A DNA stretch of 64,000 nt from Microvirga sp. ACRRW (GCF_022346925.1 NZ_JAKRNJ010000002.1:310001-374000), one strand, 5' to 3'; shown: positions 1-10,603, counted from the first letter of the stretch. Translations and numbers: made by a program. The notes: generated from the letters alone by a model not told the origin.

Positions 1-38
1 TATCCGTTCAGCCATCCAACAGACCGAACGGAGCCCCC

Positions 39-752
39 ATGCTCAGCCGCCGCCATCTCCTGACCGGTGCAACATTGCTTGCCGCCAGCGCTGCCATTCC
101 TCGCGCCTGGGCGCAAGGGGCTCCCGGTCCCTTCAAGCTGGATCCTCTGCCATATGCCCCGTCCAAGAACGAGCCCCATATCGACACCCAGACCATGGAA
201 CTCCACCATGGAAAGCACCATGCGGCCTACGTCAACAACCTGAACGCGGCTTTGAGCCAGAATGGGGAGCTGGCCCGCATGCCGCTCCATGAGATGCTGG
301 GGAGGATCGGCGATCTGCCGGAATCGGCTCGAAGCGCCATTCGCAACAATGGCGGGGGGCACGCCAATCACACCATGTTCTGGCAGGTCATGGGCGGAGC
401 GGGCGGCGAACCCTCGGGCGAACTCAAGAGCGCCATCGACCGGGATCTCGGCGGGTTCCAGAAATTCCAGACCGACTTCAACACTGCAGGCGAGAAGCAG
501 TTCGGCTCCGGCTGGGTGTTCGTGACGGTAAACCGCGACGGCAAGCTCGCCCTTGTCGCCAAGCCGAACCAGGACACGCCGCTCATGGACGGGCAGCGTG
601 TGCTGATGGGCAACGACGTATGGGAGCACGCCTATTACCTCAAGTACCAGAACCGCAGGCCGGAATACCTGAAGGCGTGGTGGAACGTGCTCGACTGGAA
701 CAAGATCGGCGAGCGCTACGCCGCCGCGAAGGCTGGGACTCTGACGATTTAA
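39..752 (+). CDS. Exported superoxide dismutase (Fe/Mn family, Mn-type residues)
   Basis: Converts superoxide to hydrogen peroxide and oxygen, here probably in the periplasm. The 237-residue protein starts with a twin-arginine-like signal (SRRHLL at residues 3-8, then a hydrophobic stretch ending AWA near residue 25). All four metal ligands are visible: His47 (EPHID), His111 (HANHTMFW), Asp193 and His197 (DVWEHAYYL). Gln178 in NQDTPL together with Gly residues before HANH is the Mn-type arrangement, so manganese or cambialistic use is more likely than strict iron use; that is inference. It stands alone on the plus strand and its upstream region is cut by the window edge. Confidence 0.93.
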   Translation: MLSRRHLLTGATLLAASAAIPRAWAQGAPGPFKLDPLPYAPSKNEPHIDTQTMELHHGKHHAAYVNNLNAALSQNGELARMPLHEMLGRIGDLPESARSAIRNNGGGHANHTMFWQVMGGAGGEPSGELKSAIDRDLGGFQKFQTDFNTAGEKQFGSGWVFVTVNRDGKLALVAKPNQDTPLMDGQRVLMGNDVWEHAYYLKYQNRRPEYLKAWWNVLDWNKIGERYAAAKAGTLTI

Positions 753-904
753 CAATGGGTGGCGGCTGGCTTGGGATGTGCCTTTAAGCCCTCTGCCACA
801 GGACAGGGAAGGAATGGGCGCAACCAATAGATATATAATTGCGAATCACTACCTTGAGTTGCATTAATGTGTGAGTACCAGAGAGGCATGTTCTGGGGGC
901 TCAC

Positions 905-1033
905 ATGAAAGCATTACTCGCCGGACTTCTCGCATCTCTCGTTGCCACCGCCGCCTTGGCCCATCCGGGCGGCCTCAACAAAGAGGGCTGTCACAACAAC
1001 CGTAAAACAGGCGATTACCACTGCCATCGGTGA
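905..1033 (+). CDS. Small secreted YHYH-type protein
   Basis: A 42-codon gene. The product has an N-terminal signal peptide (MKALLAGLL through ALA near residue 19) followed by a mature part of about 23 residues ending KTGDYHCHR. The Cys/His-rich tail matches the short YHYH/excalibur-like motif seen in small secreted bacterial proteins, where paired Cys and His suggest metal or disulfide binding; the function is unknown. It lies between the superoxide dismutase and the convergent dxs gene, 13 bases from the dxs stop. Confidence 0.6.
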   Translation: MKALLAGLLASLVATAALAHPGGLNKEGCHNNRKTGDYHCHR

Positions 1034-1046
1034 CACGGATAAGGAC

Positions 1047-2954
1047 TTAAGCGCGGACTTCGCGGATCTCTTCCTGGCCCAGTGCTTCGAACACCTTCTT
1101 CACGATGCCGGCTGAATCGAGGCTGGCATCGGCATAGAGACGCTCGGGCTTGTCGTGGTCCTGGTATGTGTCGGGCAGCACCATGGAGCGAACTTTGAGC
1201 GTGCCGCGATCGAGCGCGCCTTTGTCCGACAGCAATTGCAGCACGAAGGAGCCGAAGCCGCCGATGCAGCCTTCCTCGAGGGTGATGAGAACCTCGTGCT
1301 CGCGTACGAGTTTGAGGATCATGTCTTCGTCGAGCGGCTTGGCGAAGCGCGCATCGGCCACGGTGGTGGAGAGGCCGCGCGCTTCGAGTTCTTCGGCGGC
1401 TTTCAGCGCTTCGGCGAGGCGCGTGCCGAGCGAGAGAATGGCGATGCGGCTGCCTTGGCGAACGATGCGGCCCTTCCCGATGGCAAGCGGCTCACCCTTC
1501 TCGGGCAGATCGATGCCAACGCCTTCGCCGCGCGGATAGCGAAAGGCGATGGGGCCGTCGTCATAGGCTGCGGCAGTGGCAACCATGTGCACCAATTCCG
1601 CCTCGTCGGCTGCTGCCATTACCACCATGTTCGGCAGGGTGCCGAGATAGGCGATGTCGAAGGAGCCCGCATGCGTCGGCCCGTCTGCGCCGACGAGACC
1701 CGCGCGGTCGATGGCGAAGCGCACGGGTAGATTTTGCAGCGAGACATCGTGCACGACCTGATCGTAGGCGCGCTGCAGAAACGTGGAATAGATCGCGCAG
1801 AACGGCTTGTAGCCTTCCGTTGCCATGCCTGCGGCAAACGTCACCGCGTGTTGCTCGGCGATGCCTACATCGAAGGTTCGGGCAGGGAATTCCTTGCCGA
1901 AGAGATCGACGCCCGTGCCTGTCGGCATCGCCGCCGTGATCGCGACGATCTTGTCGTCTTCGTGGGCTTGCTTGATCAGGCTTTCGCCGAACACCTTGGT
2001 GTAGGAGGGCGCATTCGCTTTCGGCTTGGCTTGAGCACCCGTTACCACGTCGAAGGTGACGACGCCGTGATATTTGTCGGCTGCGGCTTCCGCAGGCGCG
2101 TAGCCCTTGCCCTTTTGCGTCACCACGTGAACGAGGATCGGCCCCGTCTCGGAATCGCGCACGTTCTTCAGGATCGGCAGAAGGTGATCGAGGTTATGGC
2201 CGTCGATGGGGCCGACATAGTAGAAGCCGAGCTCCTCGAACATCGTGCCGCCGGTCCAGAAACCGCGTGCATATTCCTCGGCGCGTTGCGCCTTCTCGTA
2301 GAAGAATTTCGGCAGCTTGCGCGCCAGCTGCTTAGCGGCCTCGCGGATGCTGAGATAGGTGCCGCCGGACACGAGGCGCGCGAGATAGGACGACATGGCG
2401 CCGGTGGGCGGCGCGATCGACATGTCGTTGTCGTTGAGGATCACGATCAGGCGCGAATGCATGGCGCCAGCGTTGTTCATGGCCTCATAGGCCATGCCCG
2501 CCGACATGGCGCCGTCGCCGATGACGGCGATGACGTTGTTCTTCTTCCCGTCGAGATCCCGCGCCACGGCCATGCCGAGGCCCGCCGAGATCGAGGTGGA
2601 GGTGTGGGCTGCGCCGAAGGGGTCGTACTCGCTCTCCGCGCGCTTGGTGAAGCCCGACAGGCCGCCTGCCTGGCGCAAGGTGCGGATGCGGTCGCGGCGG
2701 CCGGTGAGGATCTTGTGCGGATAGGCCTGGTGTCCCACGTCCCAGATCAGCCGGTCGCGGGGCGTGTCGAACACGTAATGGAGCGCCACCGTCAGCTCGA
2801 CCACGCCGAGGCCTGCGCCCAGATGCCCGCCGGTGACGGAAACGGCGCTGATGGTCTCCGTGCGCAGCTCGTCCGCAACCTGCCGCAGCTGGTTTTCGGG
2901 GAGCCGCCGGAGGTCTTCCGGGATCGTGATGGTGTCGAGGAGAGCTGTGGACAA
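1047..2954 (-). CDS. dxs: 1-deoxy-D-xylulose-5-phosphate synthase
   Basis: Thiamine-diphosphate enzyme that condenses pyruvate and glyceraldehyde-3-phosphate in the first step of the MEP isoprenoid pathway; it also feeds thiamine and pyridoxal synthesis. The 635 residues have the normal length. Visible motifs are the thiamine-diphosphate [16 protein letters not shown] segment and the transketolase-type [15 protein letters not shown] segment. The start codon is TTG at 2954: an in-frame stop lies only 12 codons upstream and no ATG or GTG intervenes. It follows xseB by 33 bases on the same strand, a conserved pairing. Confidence 0.97.
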   Translation of the reverse strand: MSTALLDTITIPEDLRRLPENQLRQVADELRTETISAVSVTGGHLGAGLGVVELTVALHYVFDTPRDRLIWDVGHQAYPHKILTGRRDRIRTLRQAGGLSGFTKRAESEYDPFGAAHTSTSISAGLGMAVARDLDGKKNNVIAVIGDGAMSAGMAYEAMNNAGAMHSRLIVILNDNDMSIAPPTGAMSSYLARLVSGGTYLSIREAAKQLARKLPKFFYEKAQRAEEYARGFWTGGTMFEELGFYYVGPIDGHNLDHLLPILKNVRDSETGPILVHVVTQKGKGYAPAEAAADKYHGVVTFDVVTGAQAKPKANAPSYTKVFGESLIKQAHEDDKIVAITAAMPTGTGVDLFGKEFPARTFDVGIAEQHAVTFAAGMATEGYKPFCAIYSTFLQRAYDQVVHDVSLQNLPVRFAIDRAGLVGADGPTHAGSFDIAYLGTLPNMVVMAAADEAELVHMVATAAAYDDGPIAFRYPRGEGVGIDLPEKGEPLAIGKGRIVRQGSRIAILSLGTRLAEALKAAEELEARGLSTTVADARFAKPLDEDMILKLVREHEVLITLEEGCIGGFGSFVLQLLSDKGALDRGTLKVRSMVLPDTYQDHDKPERLYADASLDSAGIVKKVFEALGQEEIREVRA

Positions 2955-2987
2955 GGTGAGGCCGGACCCGGTTGTTATCCCTGTGAC

Positions 2988-3236
2988 TTATTCGCCCACG
3001 TCCAGCGGAGCCGTGCCGGAGGCCGCTCCGTCCGGGCCGATGGTGATCTTCTCGATTCGGGCCTCGGCCTTCTTCAGAAGCTGCTCGCAATGCTTCTTCA
3101 GGGCCTCTCCGCGCTCGTAGATGGCAATGGAATCCTCGAGGGGCACGTCGCCGCGCTCGAGGCGCCGCACGATTTCTTCCAGCTCAGCTAGGGCCTTCTC
3201 GAAGGGGAGGGTCTTGATGGACGTGGTGTCGGTCAT
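2988..3236 (-). CDS. xseB: Exodeoxyribonuclease VII small subunit
   Basis: Small subunit of exonuclease VII, which degrades single-stranded DNA together with the large subunit XseA (not in this window). The 82-residue helical protein carries the family core [16 protein letters not shown] then [14 protein letters not shown]. The ATG at 3236 was chosen because it gives the usual length of about 80 residues; the open frame runs further upstream but without family similarity. It lies directly upstream of dxs, probably co-transcribed. Confidence 0.93.
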   Translation of the reverse strand: MTDTTSIKTLPFEKALAELEEIVRRLERGDVPLEDSIAIYERGEALKKHCEQLLKKAEARIEKITIGPDGAASGTAPLDVGE

Positions 3237-3276
3237 GCAGCTATCCGTCAAAAAATTCGTTGTTATGCCGCGTTTC

Positions 3277-5982
3277 TCACGAGATCGCGGTGTTGCCCGG
3301 CCGTCGGACGAGGAACCTCTGATAAACGAGGCCGATGCCGATGAGAACAAGGCCGAGGCCAATAAATGACAAGGCCCGCATCACGCCTTCCAGATTGGAC
3401 AGGTCGAGGATGAATACCTTCAGAACGGCAAGCACAAGATAAACCGCCGAGGCGATGCGCGCAAAGCGGTTGTCCCGGAGGATGCCGAAGCCGAGGAGTG
3501 CGATGCCGATGAGGAGGAGGGCGATGGAATAGCTCCATTGCTCGCCTTGGGTGAAACCTCGCCAGAAAAAGCCCAAATGCGGTCCCTGGAAGATGCGCCT
3601 GATCTCCAGCGCAACATAGGCCCATTGCAGGACGAGGCTCAAAGTTGCGGAGGCGAGGGCATAGTAGGACGGGCGGACGTCCCGCTCCGCATAGGCCAGG
3701 AAGCCGGCGAGGATGGAGGGCAGGAGATAGGCCAGGATCAGGCTGTTGAAGAGCACCCCGCCCGCAATCTCGTCATTGGTCAGAAGCGGGTTCTCGACCA
3801 CCAGCAGGGCGATGGCGGACAGGCCGAAGGAGAGGGCCTTGAAGATCAGCGAGCCCCAGCGATAGACCGGGTCGGCTCTGTGGGTATCCAAGCGCGTCAA
3901 CAGGATCGCGAAAATAAGGCTCTGCGTGGCGAGAAGGCCTGCTTCCAGGAGGCTGAAATCGGCCGCCAGCGGATAGCCCGCATGAAGCGCGTGGCGGATT
4001 TCGAAGAAGACCAGGAAGGCCGAAAAGACGATGGCGAGGCTTTCCGTGAGCTGGACGATGCGGTCGCGACCGCTGCGCTCCAGAATGCGGCTCGCGAGCC
4101 AGAACGCGATGGCGGGAACGCCATAGCCCCAGAGCAGCCAGTTGAAGATCACGGGTCCCGGATCGCTGCCGACGATAGTGGGGTCCCAGATGAGGCGTCC
4201 CAAGACGATCAGGCCGATGGCGCCGACCGCGTAGCGCAGGGCGGGAATGGCGATGCGGTGGGCGACCCACGCGGTGCCGAGAGCCGCGAGCGCGAAGGCG
4301 ACCGTCAGCATGCCCTTTTCCAGCGCGAAGGTCAGGCCCAATGCGACTGCTCCCAGAGCCGCCGATGCAACTGCGCCGAGGCCGAGGCGGATGGCAGAGT
4401 CTTCCTCCGTTCGCCCAAGCCGCATGAGCCATTGGGTAGCAAGCACGAAGGCGAGCGCGAGAGCGCTCGCGACGATGGCAAAGGAGAGGCTGCGCTCGAA
4501 TTCCGTCACGCGCCAATAGGCGGCGATCAGCGCAAGCAGAGGTCCGACGCTCGCGGCACCCGCGTACCAGGCGGCGACGGAGAGCCTTAAGCCTCGCGAG
4601 CGCGCAAGCCGTAGCAGGGATGCGCTAGCGATCAGCAGAGGCAGGATCGCCGCCAGGGCAAGATAGGTGTTGAGCGCATGGGGGCGAACGGCAAAAACAT
4701 CTCCGCTCTGGAAGAACAGGTTCTCCGGCGTGTCGCCGATGTCGGTGGCAAGCGGCCAAACGAGAAGTGCTCCCGCCGCCAGCGCGGCGCTGCTCGCAGC
4801 AGCCGTCGAAACATTGGCGATGCGCAGGCCCGCGCCTAGCAGAACAAGCGCCATGGCTGCCACGAAGAGCGGCCTCCCATCGGCTGTCGCAACGGAGCTC
4901 GTCACGGCGATTCCGGCAAAGGCGAAGGCAAGCAGCACCACGCTCGCGGCCTTGTCGGTGCGCGCTTCGTCATCCGGTACATGGCGATAGGGATCGACGG
5001 CGAGGAAGAACGAGGCCAAGCCTGCCTGAAGCACCAGATGCACCATGGCGGGCAGCATGTTCTCTTCGTCGATGAGGAAGATTGGCATTGTCCAGAGCAG
5101 CGCGCCCGTCGATGCCGCCAGCGCGAGCCAGCGCCACAACCGAAGCCGCGCGACGCCGAACGCAGGCAGGACCACGAAGGTGAGATAGATCACGAGCGCC
5201 CAGGGCTGTGGGCTGTCCGACGAGACGAGAAACGGGCTGCCGATGGCGCCGACAAGGCCGAGTGCCGCGAGCATCGGTCCGTGTAGCGTCGCGGCGACCA
5301 TGGCGAGAACGGCGATCAGCCCGAGCAGCACGAAGGTCAGGCCGGGGCCGACGAGGCCGTAGAGCGCGTAAGCGGCATAGGCCGAGGCGAAGGCCGTGCA
5401 GGTGCCTGCGGCGGTGAGGACGCTCGGCACGTGGGCGCTTGGAATGCCCGGCAGGTCGAAGCGGCTTTCGCGGCGGCGCATCCACTCGCCCGCGCCGATG
5501 AGGGCGAGCGCGAAGAGAATGCCGAGCACGATGCGGGTCTGCGGCGTGAGCAGGTTCTGCTCAATGGAATAGCGCACGAGAAAGATGCCGCCGAGCGCAA
5601 GCGCCACGCCGCCCACCCACACGGCCCAACGGGAGCCGAGCTTTTCCTCGAAGCCCTGGCGGGGCGGGACGGGTTGAGCCGCAGCGGCAGGGATGGCGGG
5701 AACGGAGGCAGGCTTGAGAGCTTCGGGCTCAGATGGAACCGCTTCCGCAGGGTGGAGTGCTTCGGCCTCTTGAACAGGAGAATCGGCTTCTTCGACTGTA
5801 AGGGCGCTAGGCCTTTGAACCGGACGCATGCTGGCTTCAATGCGATCCAGGCGAAGCTGGATGCGGTGCAGCTCACGTCGCGCCCGCATGGCGAGGATAA
5901 GGCCAATCAATGCAATGACGGGACCGGCGAGCCCAAATACGGCGACCAAAAAAATGGCAAGGCCTGAAAGCGCGACTTCCAC
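3277..5982 (-). CDS. DUF2339 polytopic membrane protein
   Basis: A 901-residue inner-membrane protein. It has an N-terminal transmembrane segment (residues about 5-30), a short coiled region ([16 protein letters not shown]), a Pro/Ala/Glu-rich linker (residues about 50-110), then more than twenty predicted transmembrane helices. The signature just after the linker ([19 protein letters not shown]) is characteristic of DUF2339. The biochemical function of this family is unknown; a role at the cell envelope is only inferred from the topology. It is followed by xseB on the same strand after 40 bases. Confidence 0.9.
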   Translation of the reverse strand: MEVALSGLAIFLVAVFGLAGPVIALIGLILAMRARRELHRIQLRLDRIEASMRPVQRPSALTVEEADSPVQEAEALHPAEAVPSEPEALKPASVPAIPAAAAQPVPPRQGFEEKLGSRWAVWVGGVALALGGIFLVRYSIEQNLLTPQTRIVLGILFALALIGAGEWMRRRESRFDLPGIPSAHVPSVLTAAGTCTAFASAYAAYALYGLVGPGLTFVLLGLIAVLAMVAATLHGPMLAALGLVGAIGSPFLVSSDSPQPWALVIYLTFVVLPAFGVARLRLWRWLALAASTGALLWTMPIFLIDEENMLPAMVHLVLQAGLASFFLAVDPYRHVPDDEARTDKAASVVLLAFAFAGIAVTSSVATADGRPLFVAAMALVLLGAGLRIANVSTAAASSAALAAGALLVWPLATDIGDTPENLFFQSGDVFAVRPHALNTYLALAAILPLLIASASLLRLARSRGLRLSVAAWYAGAASVGPLLALIAAYWRVTEFERSLSFAIVASALALAFVLATQWLMRLGRTEEDSAIRLGLGAVASAALGAVALGLTFALEKGMLTVAFALAALGTAWVAHRIAIPALRYAVGAIGLIVLGRLIWDPTIVGSDPGPVIFNWLLWGYGVPAIAFWLASRILERSGRDRIVQLTESLAIVFSAFLVFFEIRHALHAGYPLAADFSLLEAGLLATQSLIFAILLTRLDTHRADPVYRWGSLIFKALSFGLSAIALLVVENPLLTNDEIAGGVLFNSLILAYLLPSILAGFLAYAERDVRPSYYALASATLSLVLQWAYVALEIRRIFQGPHLGFFWRGFTQGEQWSYSIALLLIGIALLGFGILRDNRFARIASAVYLVLAVLKVFILDLSNLEGVMRALSFIGLGLVLIGIGLVYQRFLVRRPGNTAIS

Positions 5983-6034
5983 GAAAAGCCCTCGAACAAT
6001 ACAGCATCAGGGCCGCTTTCGCGGCAGAATCGCG

Positions 6035-6553
6035 TCAGCCCCTGTTAATTTGTAACATGAAGGGCGTGCCCTCCATAGCGTCCGCCCCTCGGCCGATAGC
6101 GCGGATGGCGTCCACCATGCGGCCCTGGCGGCCCAGGATCTCGTCGGCAAGGGCCACGAAGCGCGCATTGGGCGTGGCCGATGGCGCAGCGTCGCGCAAG
6201 GTTCGGGCTATTTCAGCCTCTTCCCGCTCCGGGGCGAGAGCGCAGGCCGCGATATAGGCCGCCGCCGTCGAACGGCTGATGCCGGCCCAGCAGTGAAAGA
6301 GCAGGGGGCTTGCGCGATCCCAGGCGCGAATGAACGCGATCAATTGCTCCATGTGCTCCGGGCCTGCCAGAACATGGCCTTCCATCGGCTGCACGATGTC
6401 GTTCACGCTGATGGACAGATGGCGCTCGGGTGCAATCGAAGCATGCCGCTCGACCACCGCGCCTGCGCTCATGAGGCTCACCACATGGCTCGGCCCGATA
6501 GCGGCAATCGTCTCGTTCAGGCGTGAGAGGGGACAGACGTGGAGGGTGGGCAT
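6035..6553 (-). CDS. Tyrosine phosphatase family protein
   Basis: 172-residue cytoplasmic protein with the phosphatase P-loop HCWAGISRS, in which Cys88 and Arg94 form the CX5R active site. A preceding Asp-containing segment (SVNDIVQPMEG) may supply the general acid. The substrate is unknown; similar small alphaproteobacterial proteins are annotated as tyrosine or dual-specificity phosphatases. The ATG at 6553 was chosen because it falls 8 bases after the stop of the HD hydrolase; the longer frame would overlap that gene. It forms a run with the HD hydrolase and tag. Confidence 0.85.
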   Translation of the reverse strand: MPTLHVCPLSRLNETIAAIGPSHVVSLMSAGAVVERHASIAPERHLSISVNDIVQPMEGHVLAGPEHMEQLIAFIRAWDRASPLLFHCWAGISRSTAAAYIAACALAPEREEAEIARTLRDAAPSATPNARFVALADEILGRQGRMVDAIRAIGRGADAMEGTPFMLQINRG

Positions 6554-6561
6554 GGGTTTGT

Positions 6562-7152
6562 TCAGGCCATGGCTTTGAGCACATGCTCGCTGAAACGCTC
6601 TTCCGCTTGCGCCACGGGCCACGGCTCCAAAAATGCCTGAACGCTGCGCGGCAGCGGCTCGGGACGGCCAAAGAACTTGATCGCCTCTTCACGTTCGAAG
6701 CCTGCGAGATGTGTCGCTTCGAGAAATGCCGCCTGCCGATCCGCCTGCTTGATGAAGCGCTTCAGCGCGGCGCTTGGTGAAGCGGGCAATCCGAAATGGA
6801 GATGAATCGCGCTGAGCAATCCTGCTTCGATGGCCTTGTAGGCATCGCCGATCACCGCCTTGAAGGGCGAGATGATGTCGCCGATCACGTATTCCGGCGC
6901 ATCGTGCAACAGCACCGCAAGCCGCGTGGCGCGCGGCATTTCGGGATCGAGATGACCGGCAATCGCTTCGACGAGAAGAGAGTGCTGCGCAACCGAGAAG
7001 ATATGCCCGCCGATGGTCTGGCCGTTCCAGCGCGCAACGCGCGCAAGGCCATGCGCGATGTCGTCGAGCTCGACATCGAGAGGCGAGGGATCGAGCAGGT
7101 TGAGACGGCGGCCCGAGAGCATCCGCTGCCAGACGCGAGGTTCCTTCGCCAT
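6562..7152 (-). CDS. HD-domain phosphohydrolase
   Basis: 196-residue metal-dependent hydrolase of the HD family. The metal-binding elements are the early His residues (GHIFSVAQHSLLV) and the HD signature LLHDAPEYVIGDI; a conserved SPFK segment follows. Related proteins (YfbR-like) are 5'-deoxynucleotidases, so a role in nucleotide-pool cleaning is plausible but inferred. The ATG at 7152 directly abuts the tag stop codon, so the two genes are almost certainly co-transcribed, and both fit a nucleotide or DNA damage theme. Confidence 0.88.
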   Translation of the reverse strand: MAKEPRVWQRMLSGRRLNLLDPSPLDVELDDIAHGLARVARWNGQTIGGHIFSVAQHSLLVEAIAGHLDPEMPRATRLAVLLHDAPEYVIGDIISPFKAVIGDAYKAIEAGLLSAIHLHFGLPASPSAALKRFIKQADRQAAFLEATHLAGFEREEAIKFFGRPEPLPRSVQAFLEPWPVAQAEERFSEHVLKAMA

Positions 7153-7761
7153 TTACATTTTCTCGGCCATGGCGGCGCATTCCGCGTGGCGGTAGCAGCC
7201 CACGAGATGATCGTTCACCATGCCCACCGCCTGCATGAAGGCATAGACGATGGTGGGGCCGACGAAGTTAAAGCCTTCTGCGCGAAGCGCCTTCGAGATG
7301 CGCTTCGACACATCCGTTTCCGCCTGCACGTCGCTGCGGCTGATCAGGTTGTTCTGGACCGGACGGCCATCGATGAAGTTCCAGAGGAAATTCGAGAAGC
7401 CGCCGCGCTCCTGAATAGCGAGCCATGCACGCGCGCCCGCAATCGTCGCCTCGATCTTGGCGCGGTTGCGCACGATGCCCTTGTCGAGCATCAAGGCTTC
7501 CACATGCGACTGCTCGAACCTCGCGATGATAGCGGGATCGAAGCCCGCGAAGGCGCTCCGGAAGTTCTCGCGCTTGCGCAGGATCGTGATCCAGGAAAGG
7601 CCCGCCTGAAAGCCGTCGAGAATGAGCTTCTCGAAAAGGGCCCGGTCGTCGAATTCGGGCACGCCCCATTCGTTGTCGTGATAGGCCACATAGAACGGGT
7701 CCGTGCCGGGCCACCAGCAGCGGTATTTGTTGTCGGGGTGCAGGATCAGTCCGTTTGTCAT
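7153..7761 (-). CDS. tag: DNA-3-methyladenine glycosylase I
   Basis: Base-excision repair glycosylase removing 3-methyladenine from DNA. The family zinc site is intact: Cys in YRCWW and His in YHDNEWG near the N terminus, His and Cys in DHLVGCYRH near the C terminus. The LSWITIL and RENFR segments are also typical. The ATG at 7761 is preferred; a TTG two codons upstream (7767) is possible. The gene ends exactly where the HD hydrolase begins. About 202 residues, slightly longer than the E. coli enzyme. Confidence 0.95.
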   Translation of the reverse strand: MTNGLILHPDNKYRCWWPGTDPFYVAYHDNEWGVPEFDDRALFEKLILDGFQAGLSWITILRKRENFRSAFAGFDPAIIARFEQSHVEALMLDKGIVRNRAKIEATIAGARAWLAIQERGGFSNFLWNFIDGRPVQNNLISRSDVQAETDVSKRISKALRAEGFNFVGPTIVYAFMQAVGMVNDHLVGCYRHAECAAMAEKM

Positions 7762-7803
7762 GGGCAAGGTGTAACGGCCTTCGACGGAAACGGAAAGATC
7801 CGA

Positions 7804-8439
7804 TCATGCCCCTTTATTGTCGACCAGATCGGCCATGTGGAGGGCATCCCCATCGCCTGAGCCGCGCAGGCCCGAGGCAACACTCTGTCGATCCGCCTCG
7901 GGCCTGTTCTGGCTTACCTTCCACTTGCCTTCGATCCGGGTGATCTCAATCTCGATGCCCACGATGCCCTTGATTTGCGAGGCCAGGAAATCGGCGGGCG
8001 CATCGCTGACCGCCCAAGGCTCCTGCCGGGTGGCTTCCTGGGCCGAGGTCATGACTGTCACCTGCTGCATGAGCCATGCGGGATCATCCATGATCCGCAT
8101 CCGGCCATAGGCTTGCACGATGGCATAGTTCCAGGTGGGAACGACCTTGCCGTGCTCGCGCTTGGCTTCGTACCAGGACGGCGTGATGTAGGTCTCAGTG
8201 CCTTGGAAGACGACCAGGGCTTCCTGGGCAGGGTCGAAGTCGCGCCATTGCGGATTGGCGCGGGAGAGATGTGCCCGCAGGGTGCCATGCGGCGAGGCGG
8301 TCGCGTCCAGGATGAAGGGAATGGGATTGGCGATGAGGCCCGTGTTCCCATTGGTCACGAGAAGCCCGAGCGGATGCGCCCTGACGAGGGCATGCTGGAC
8401 GTCCAGGCGGTCTTCCCGAAAGTGCGGCGGCTGATACAT
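7804..8439 (-). CDS. FMN-binding negative transcriptional regulator (PaiB family)
   Basis: 211-residue protein with the PaiB-like split-barrel flavin-binding fold. Typical segments are MYQPPHF at the N terminus, LRAHLSRANPQW, YITPSWYEAK and VPTWNYAIVQAYG. PaiB was described as a negative regulator of sporulation and protease genes in Bacillus; in proteobacteria these proteins may instead be flavin-dependent oxidoreductases or heme-degrading-like enzymes, so the regulatory name is inherited from the family. It is a single gene upstream of tag on the same strand, 42 bases away. Confidence 0.9.
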   Translation of the reverse strand: MYQPPHFREDRLDVQHALVRAHPLGLLVTNGNTGLIANPIPFILDATASPHGTLRAHLSRANPQWRDFDPAQEALVVFQGTETYITPSWYEAKREHGKVVPTWNYAIVQAYGRMRIMDDPAWLMQQVTVMTSAQEATRQEPWAVSDAPADFLASQIKGIVGIEIEITRIEGKWKVSQNRPEADRQSVASGLRGSGDGDALHMADLVDNKGA

Positions 8440-8538
8440 GGCATTCCCATTCCGGTGTTATGGGAATGCTAATCTCAAGTCCGAGGGCAAGACCAATGAA
8501 AAATCACGATCCCGGGCATCACCGGAGCGGATGGATGC

Positions 8539-10488
8539 TCAGGAGCCGGTCCGCAGCACGCGCAGTTTGTCCGCCAGTTCCGTCCAGCGATAGGGTTTGC
8601 TGATGAAGGATACGCCCTCGTCGAAACCTTCCGACGGCAGCGCCGACATGGGATAGCCGGAAGCGAGAAGGACCTTGATGCCCGGCCGCAGCTTCTGCGC
8701 CTTGCGAGAGAGTTCGACGCCGTTCATGCCGTTGGGCATGATCACGTCGCTGAACAGAACGTCGATGGGTATATCGCGCTCGAAGACCTCAATAGCATGC
8801 ATGGCGTCGGTGGCGGTCAAGACGTCGTATCCGAGACTGTCGAAGATTTCCATCGCGACTTCAAGAACGGCAGGCTCGTCCTCGACGATCAGCACCGTTC
8901 CTGCGGTGTCGCGCGCAGGCTTGCCCATGTCGGAGGACCCTTCCTCATCCTGCTCCTCACCGCCGTCATGCGCCGGGAGAAGCATGGTGATCGTCGTGCC
9001 CTTGCCCGGCTCACTCTGCACCTCGATATGCCCGCCCGACTGCATGATGAAACCGTAGACCTGACTCAAGCCAAGCCCTGTTCCCTTGCCGAACTCCTTC
9101 GTGGTGAAGAAGGGCTCGAAGACGCGTTCCGCCACATCCTTCGACATGCCGATCCCTGTGTCGCGCACGTTCAGAACAACGTATGGACCAGCCGGGATGT
9201 TGCAGATCGCTGCGCGTGTCTCGTTCAGCTCGGTCTCGCTGACGGCGATCGTCAGCTCGCCGCCGTCCGGCATGGCATCGCGGGCATTCACCACGAGATT
9301 GAGAAGGGCGGCTTCGAATTGCGCGCCATCCACATTGATCGCGCTGGAGCGGGTGGGCAGAGAGAGGCGCAAATTCACCAGCTCCCCGCAAGCGCGGCGC
9401 AGAACGGTCTCAAACCCTTCGATGAGGGTTCGCGGATTGCGCAGCTCCGACTGCAGCGGCTGCCGGCGCGAGAAGGCGAGCAATTGCTGGGTCAGCCGTG
9501 CGCCCCGATCCGCAGCGCGCTGCGCGCTCTCGATGAGGCGGGTCTCGCGAGCTCCGGTCACGTTGCGCGTCAGGAGGTCGAGACTGTTGACGATGATCGT
9601 CAGCAGGTTGTTGAAGTCGTGTGCGATGCCCCCGGTCAATTGCCCGACGGTTTCCATCTTCTGCGCCTGGAAGAGGGCGGCTTGCGCCTGCTCCAATGCT
9701 TCCTGCGCGTTGCGGCGCTCGGTGATGTCGCGAGTGATCTTGGCGAAACCGATCAATCGCTTCATGTCGTTGTAAATCGGATCAATGACCACGCTTGCCC
9801 AGAAGCGGGTGCCGTCCTTGCGCACGCGCCAGCCTTCGGCATCGAAGCGGCCTTCGCGCCTTGCGATCTCAAGAGCGCGCTGCGGCAAACCTCTGGCCCG
9901 GTCCTCGTCCGTATAAAAGCGCGAGAAGTGCTTCCCCCGGATCTCGTCCTCAGTGTAGCCCTTGATCCGCTGCGCACCCGGATTCCAGTTCGACACATAG
10001 CCTTCGGGATCAAGCATGTAGATGGCGTAGTCGGTGACGCCCTGCACGAGCAGGCGAAAGCGCTGCTCGCTTTCCTTCAGTGCCTCTTCGGCCTTGCGCC
10101 GCTCGGTGAGGTCGCGGGTGATCTTGGCATAACCGATAAGATTGCCTTTGGCATCCCAGATGGGATCGATCACTACGTGGGCCCAGAAGCGGCCGCCATC
10201 CTTGCGCACGCGCCAGCCTTCGGCCTCGAACTTGCCTTCGCGCGCCGCCGTTTCCAGCGCACGCCGAGGCAGTTCGGTTGCGCGATCCTCGTCGGTGTAG
10301 AAGCGCGAGAAATGCTCCCCGAGGATTTCGCTTTCGATATAACCTTTAAATCGCTGAGCTCCGGAATTCCAACTTGCAATGATGCCGTTCGGATCGAGCA
10401 TATAGATGGCGTAATCCGTTACGGCATCGACAAGGAGCTGGAAGCGTTCCTTCTCGGGCGCCGTCTCGGGTACTTGAACAGCATTCAT
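8539..10488 (-). CDS. Hybrid sensor histidine kinase with two PAS domains and a receiver
   Basis: About 649 residues and no transmembrane segment, so a cytosolic sensor. Order: PAS/PAC 1 (about 20-135), PAS/PAC 2 (about 145-270), HisKA with GGIAHDFNNLL (phospho-acceptor His near 288), HATPase with NLVVNARDAMP, DTGIGM and GKGTGLGLSQV, then a C-terminal receiver with acceptor Asp in LFSDVIMP (near 580) and ISKPYRW. The two PAS domains are strikingly alike, suggesting internal duplication. The start at 10488 follows an AAGGG element; in-frame ATGs at 10518 and further upstream are alternatives. No response-regulator gene is adjacent, so the output is unknown. Confidence 0.93.
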   Translation of the reverse strand: MNAVQVPETAPEKERFQLLVDAVTDYAIYMLDPNGIIASWNSGAQRFKGYIESEILGEHFSRFYTDEDRATELPRRALETAAREGKFEAEGWRVRKDGGRFWAHVVIDPIWDAKGNLIGYAKITRDLTERRKAEEALKESEQRFRLLVQGVTDYAIYMLDPEGYVSNWNPGAQRIKGYTEDEIRGKHFSRFYTDEDRARGLPQRALEIARREGRFDAEGWRVRKDGTRFWASVVIDPIYNDMKRLIGFAKITRDITERRNAQEALEQAQAALFQAQKMETVGQLTGGIAHDFNNLLTIIVNSLDLLTRNVTGARETRLIESAQRAADRGARLTQQLLAFSRRQPLQSELRNPRTLIEGFETVLRRACGELVNLRLSLPTRSSAINVDGAQFEAALLNLVVNARDAMPDGGELTIAVSETELNETRAAICNIPAGPYVVLNVRDTGIGMSKDVAERVFEPFFTTKEFGKGTGLGLSQVYGFIMQSGGHIEVQSEPGKGTTITMLLPAHDGGEEQDEEGSSDMGKPARDTAGTVLIVEDEPAVLEVAMEIFDSLGYDVLTATDAMHAIEVFERDIPIDVLFSDVIMPNGMNGVELSRKAQKLRPGIKVLLASGYPMSALPSEGFDEGVSFISKPYRWTELADKLRVLRTGS

Positions 10489-10603
10489 CGAGAAACCCTT
10501 GAGAGACTCTTCGCGCATGACTTCCGGCGCGTCAGAGATCCGTTCGCGGCTAACGCGATTTCGTTCGTTGGAGTTCCTTGGAATTCGTTCCTGGCCAAGC
10601 TCT

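Noticed and set aside
1734..3191. 485-codon open frame on the plus strand
   Set aside because: It is antisense to dxs and xseB, which have clear family motifs; the frame is a by-product of GC-rich codon bias and is His/Arg/Asp-rich like a shadow frame.
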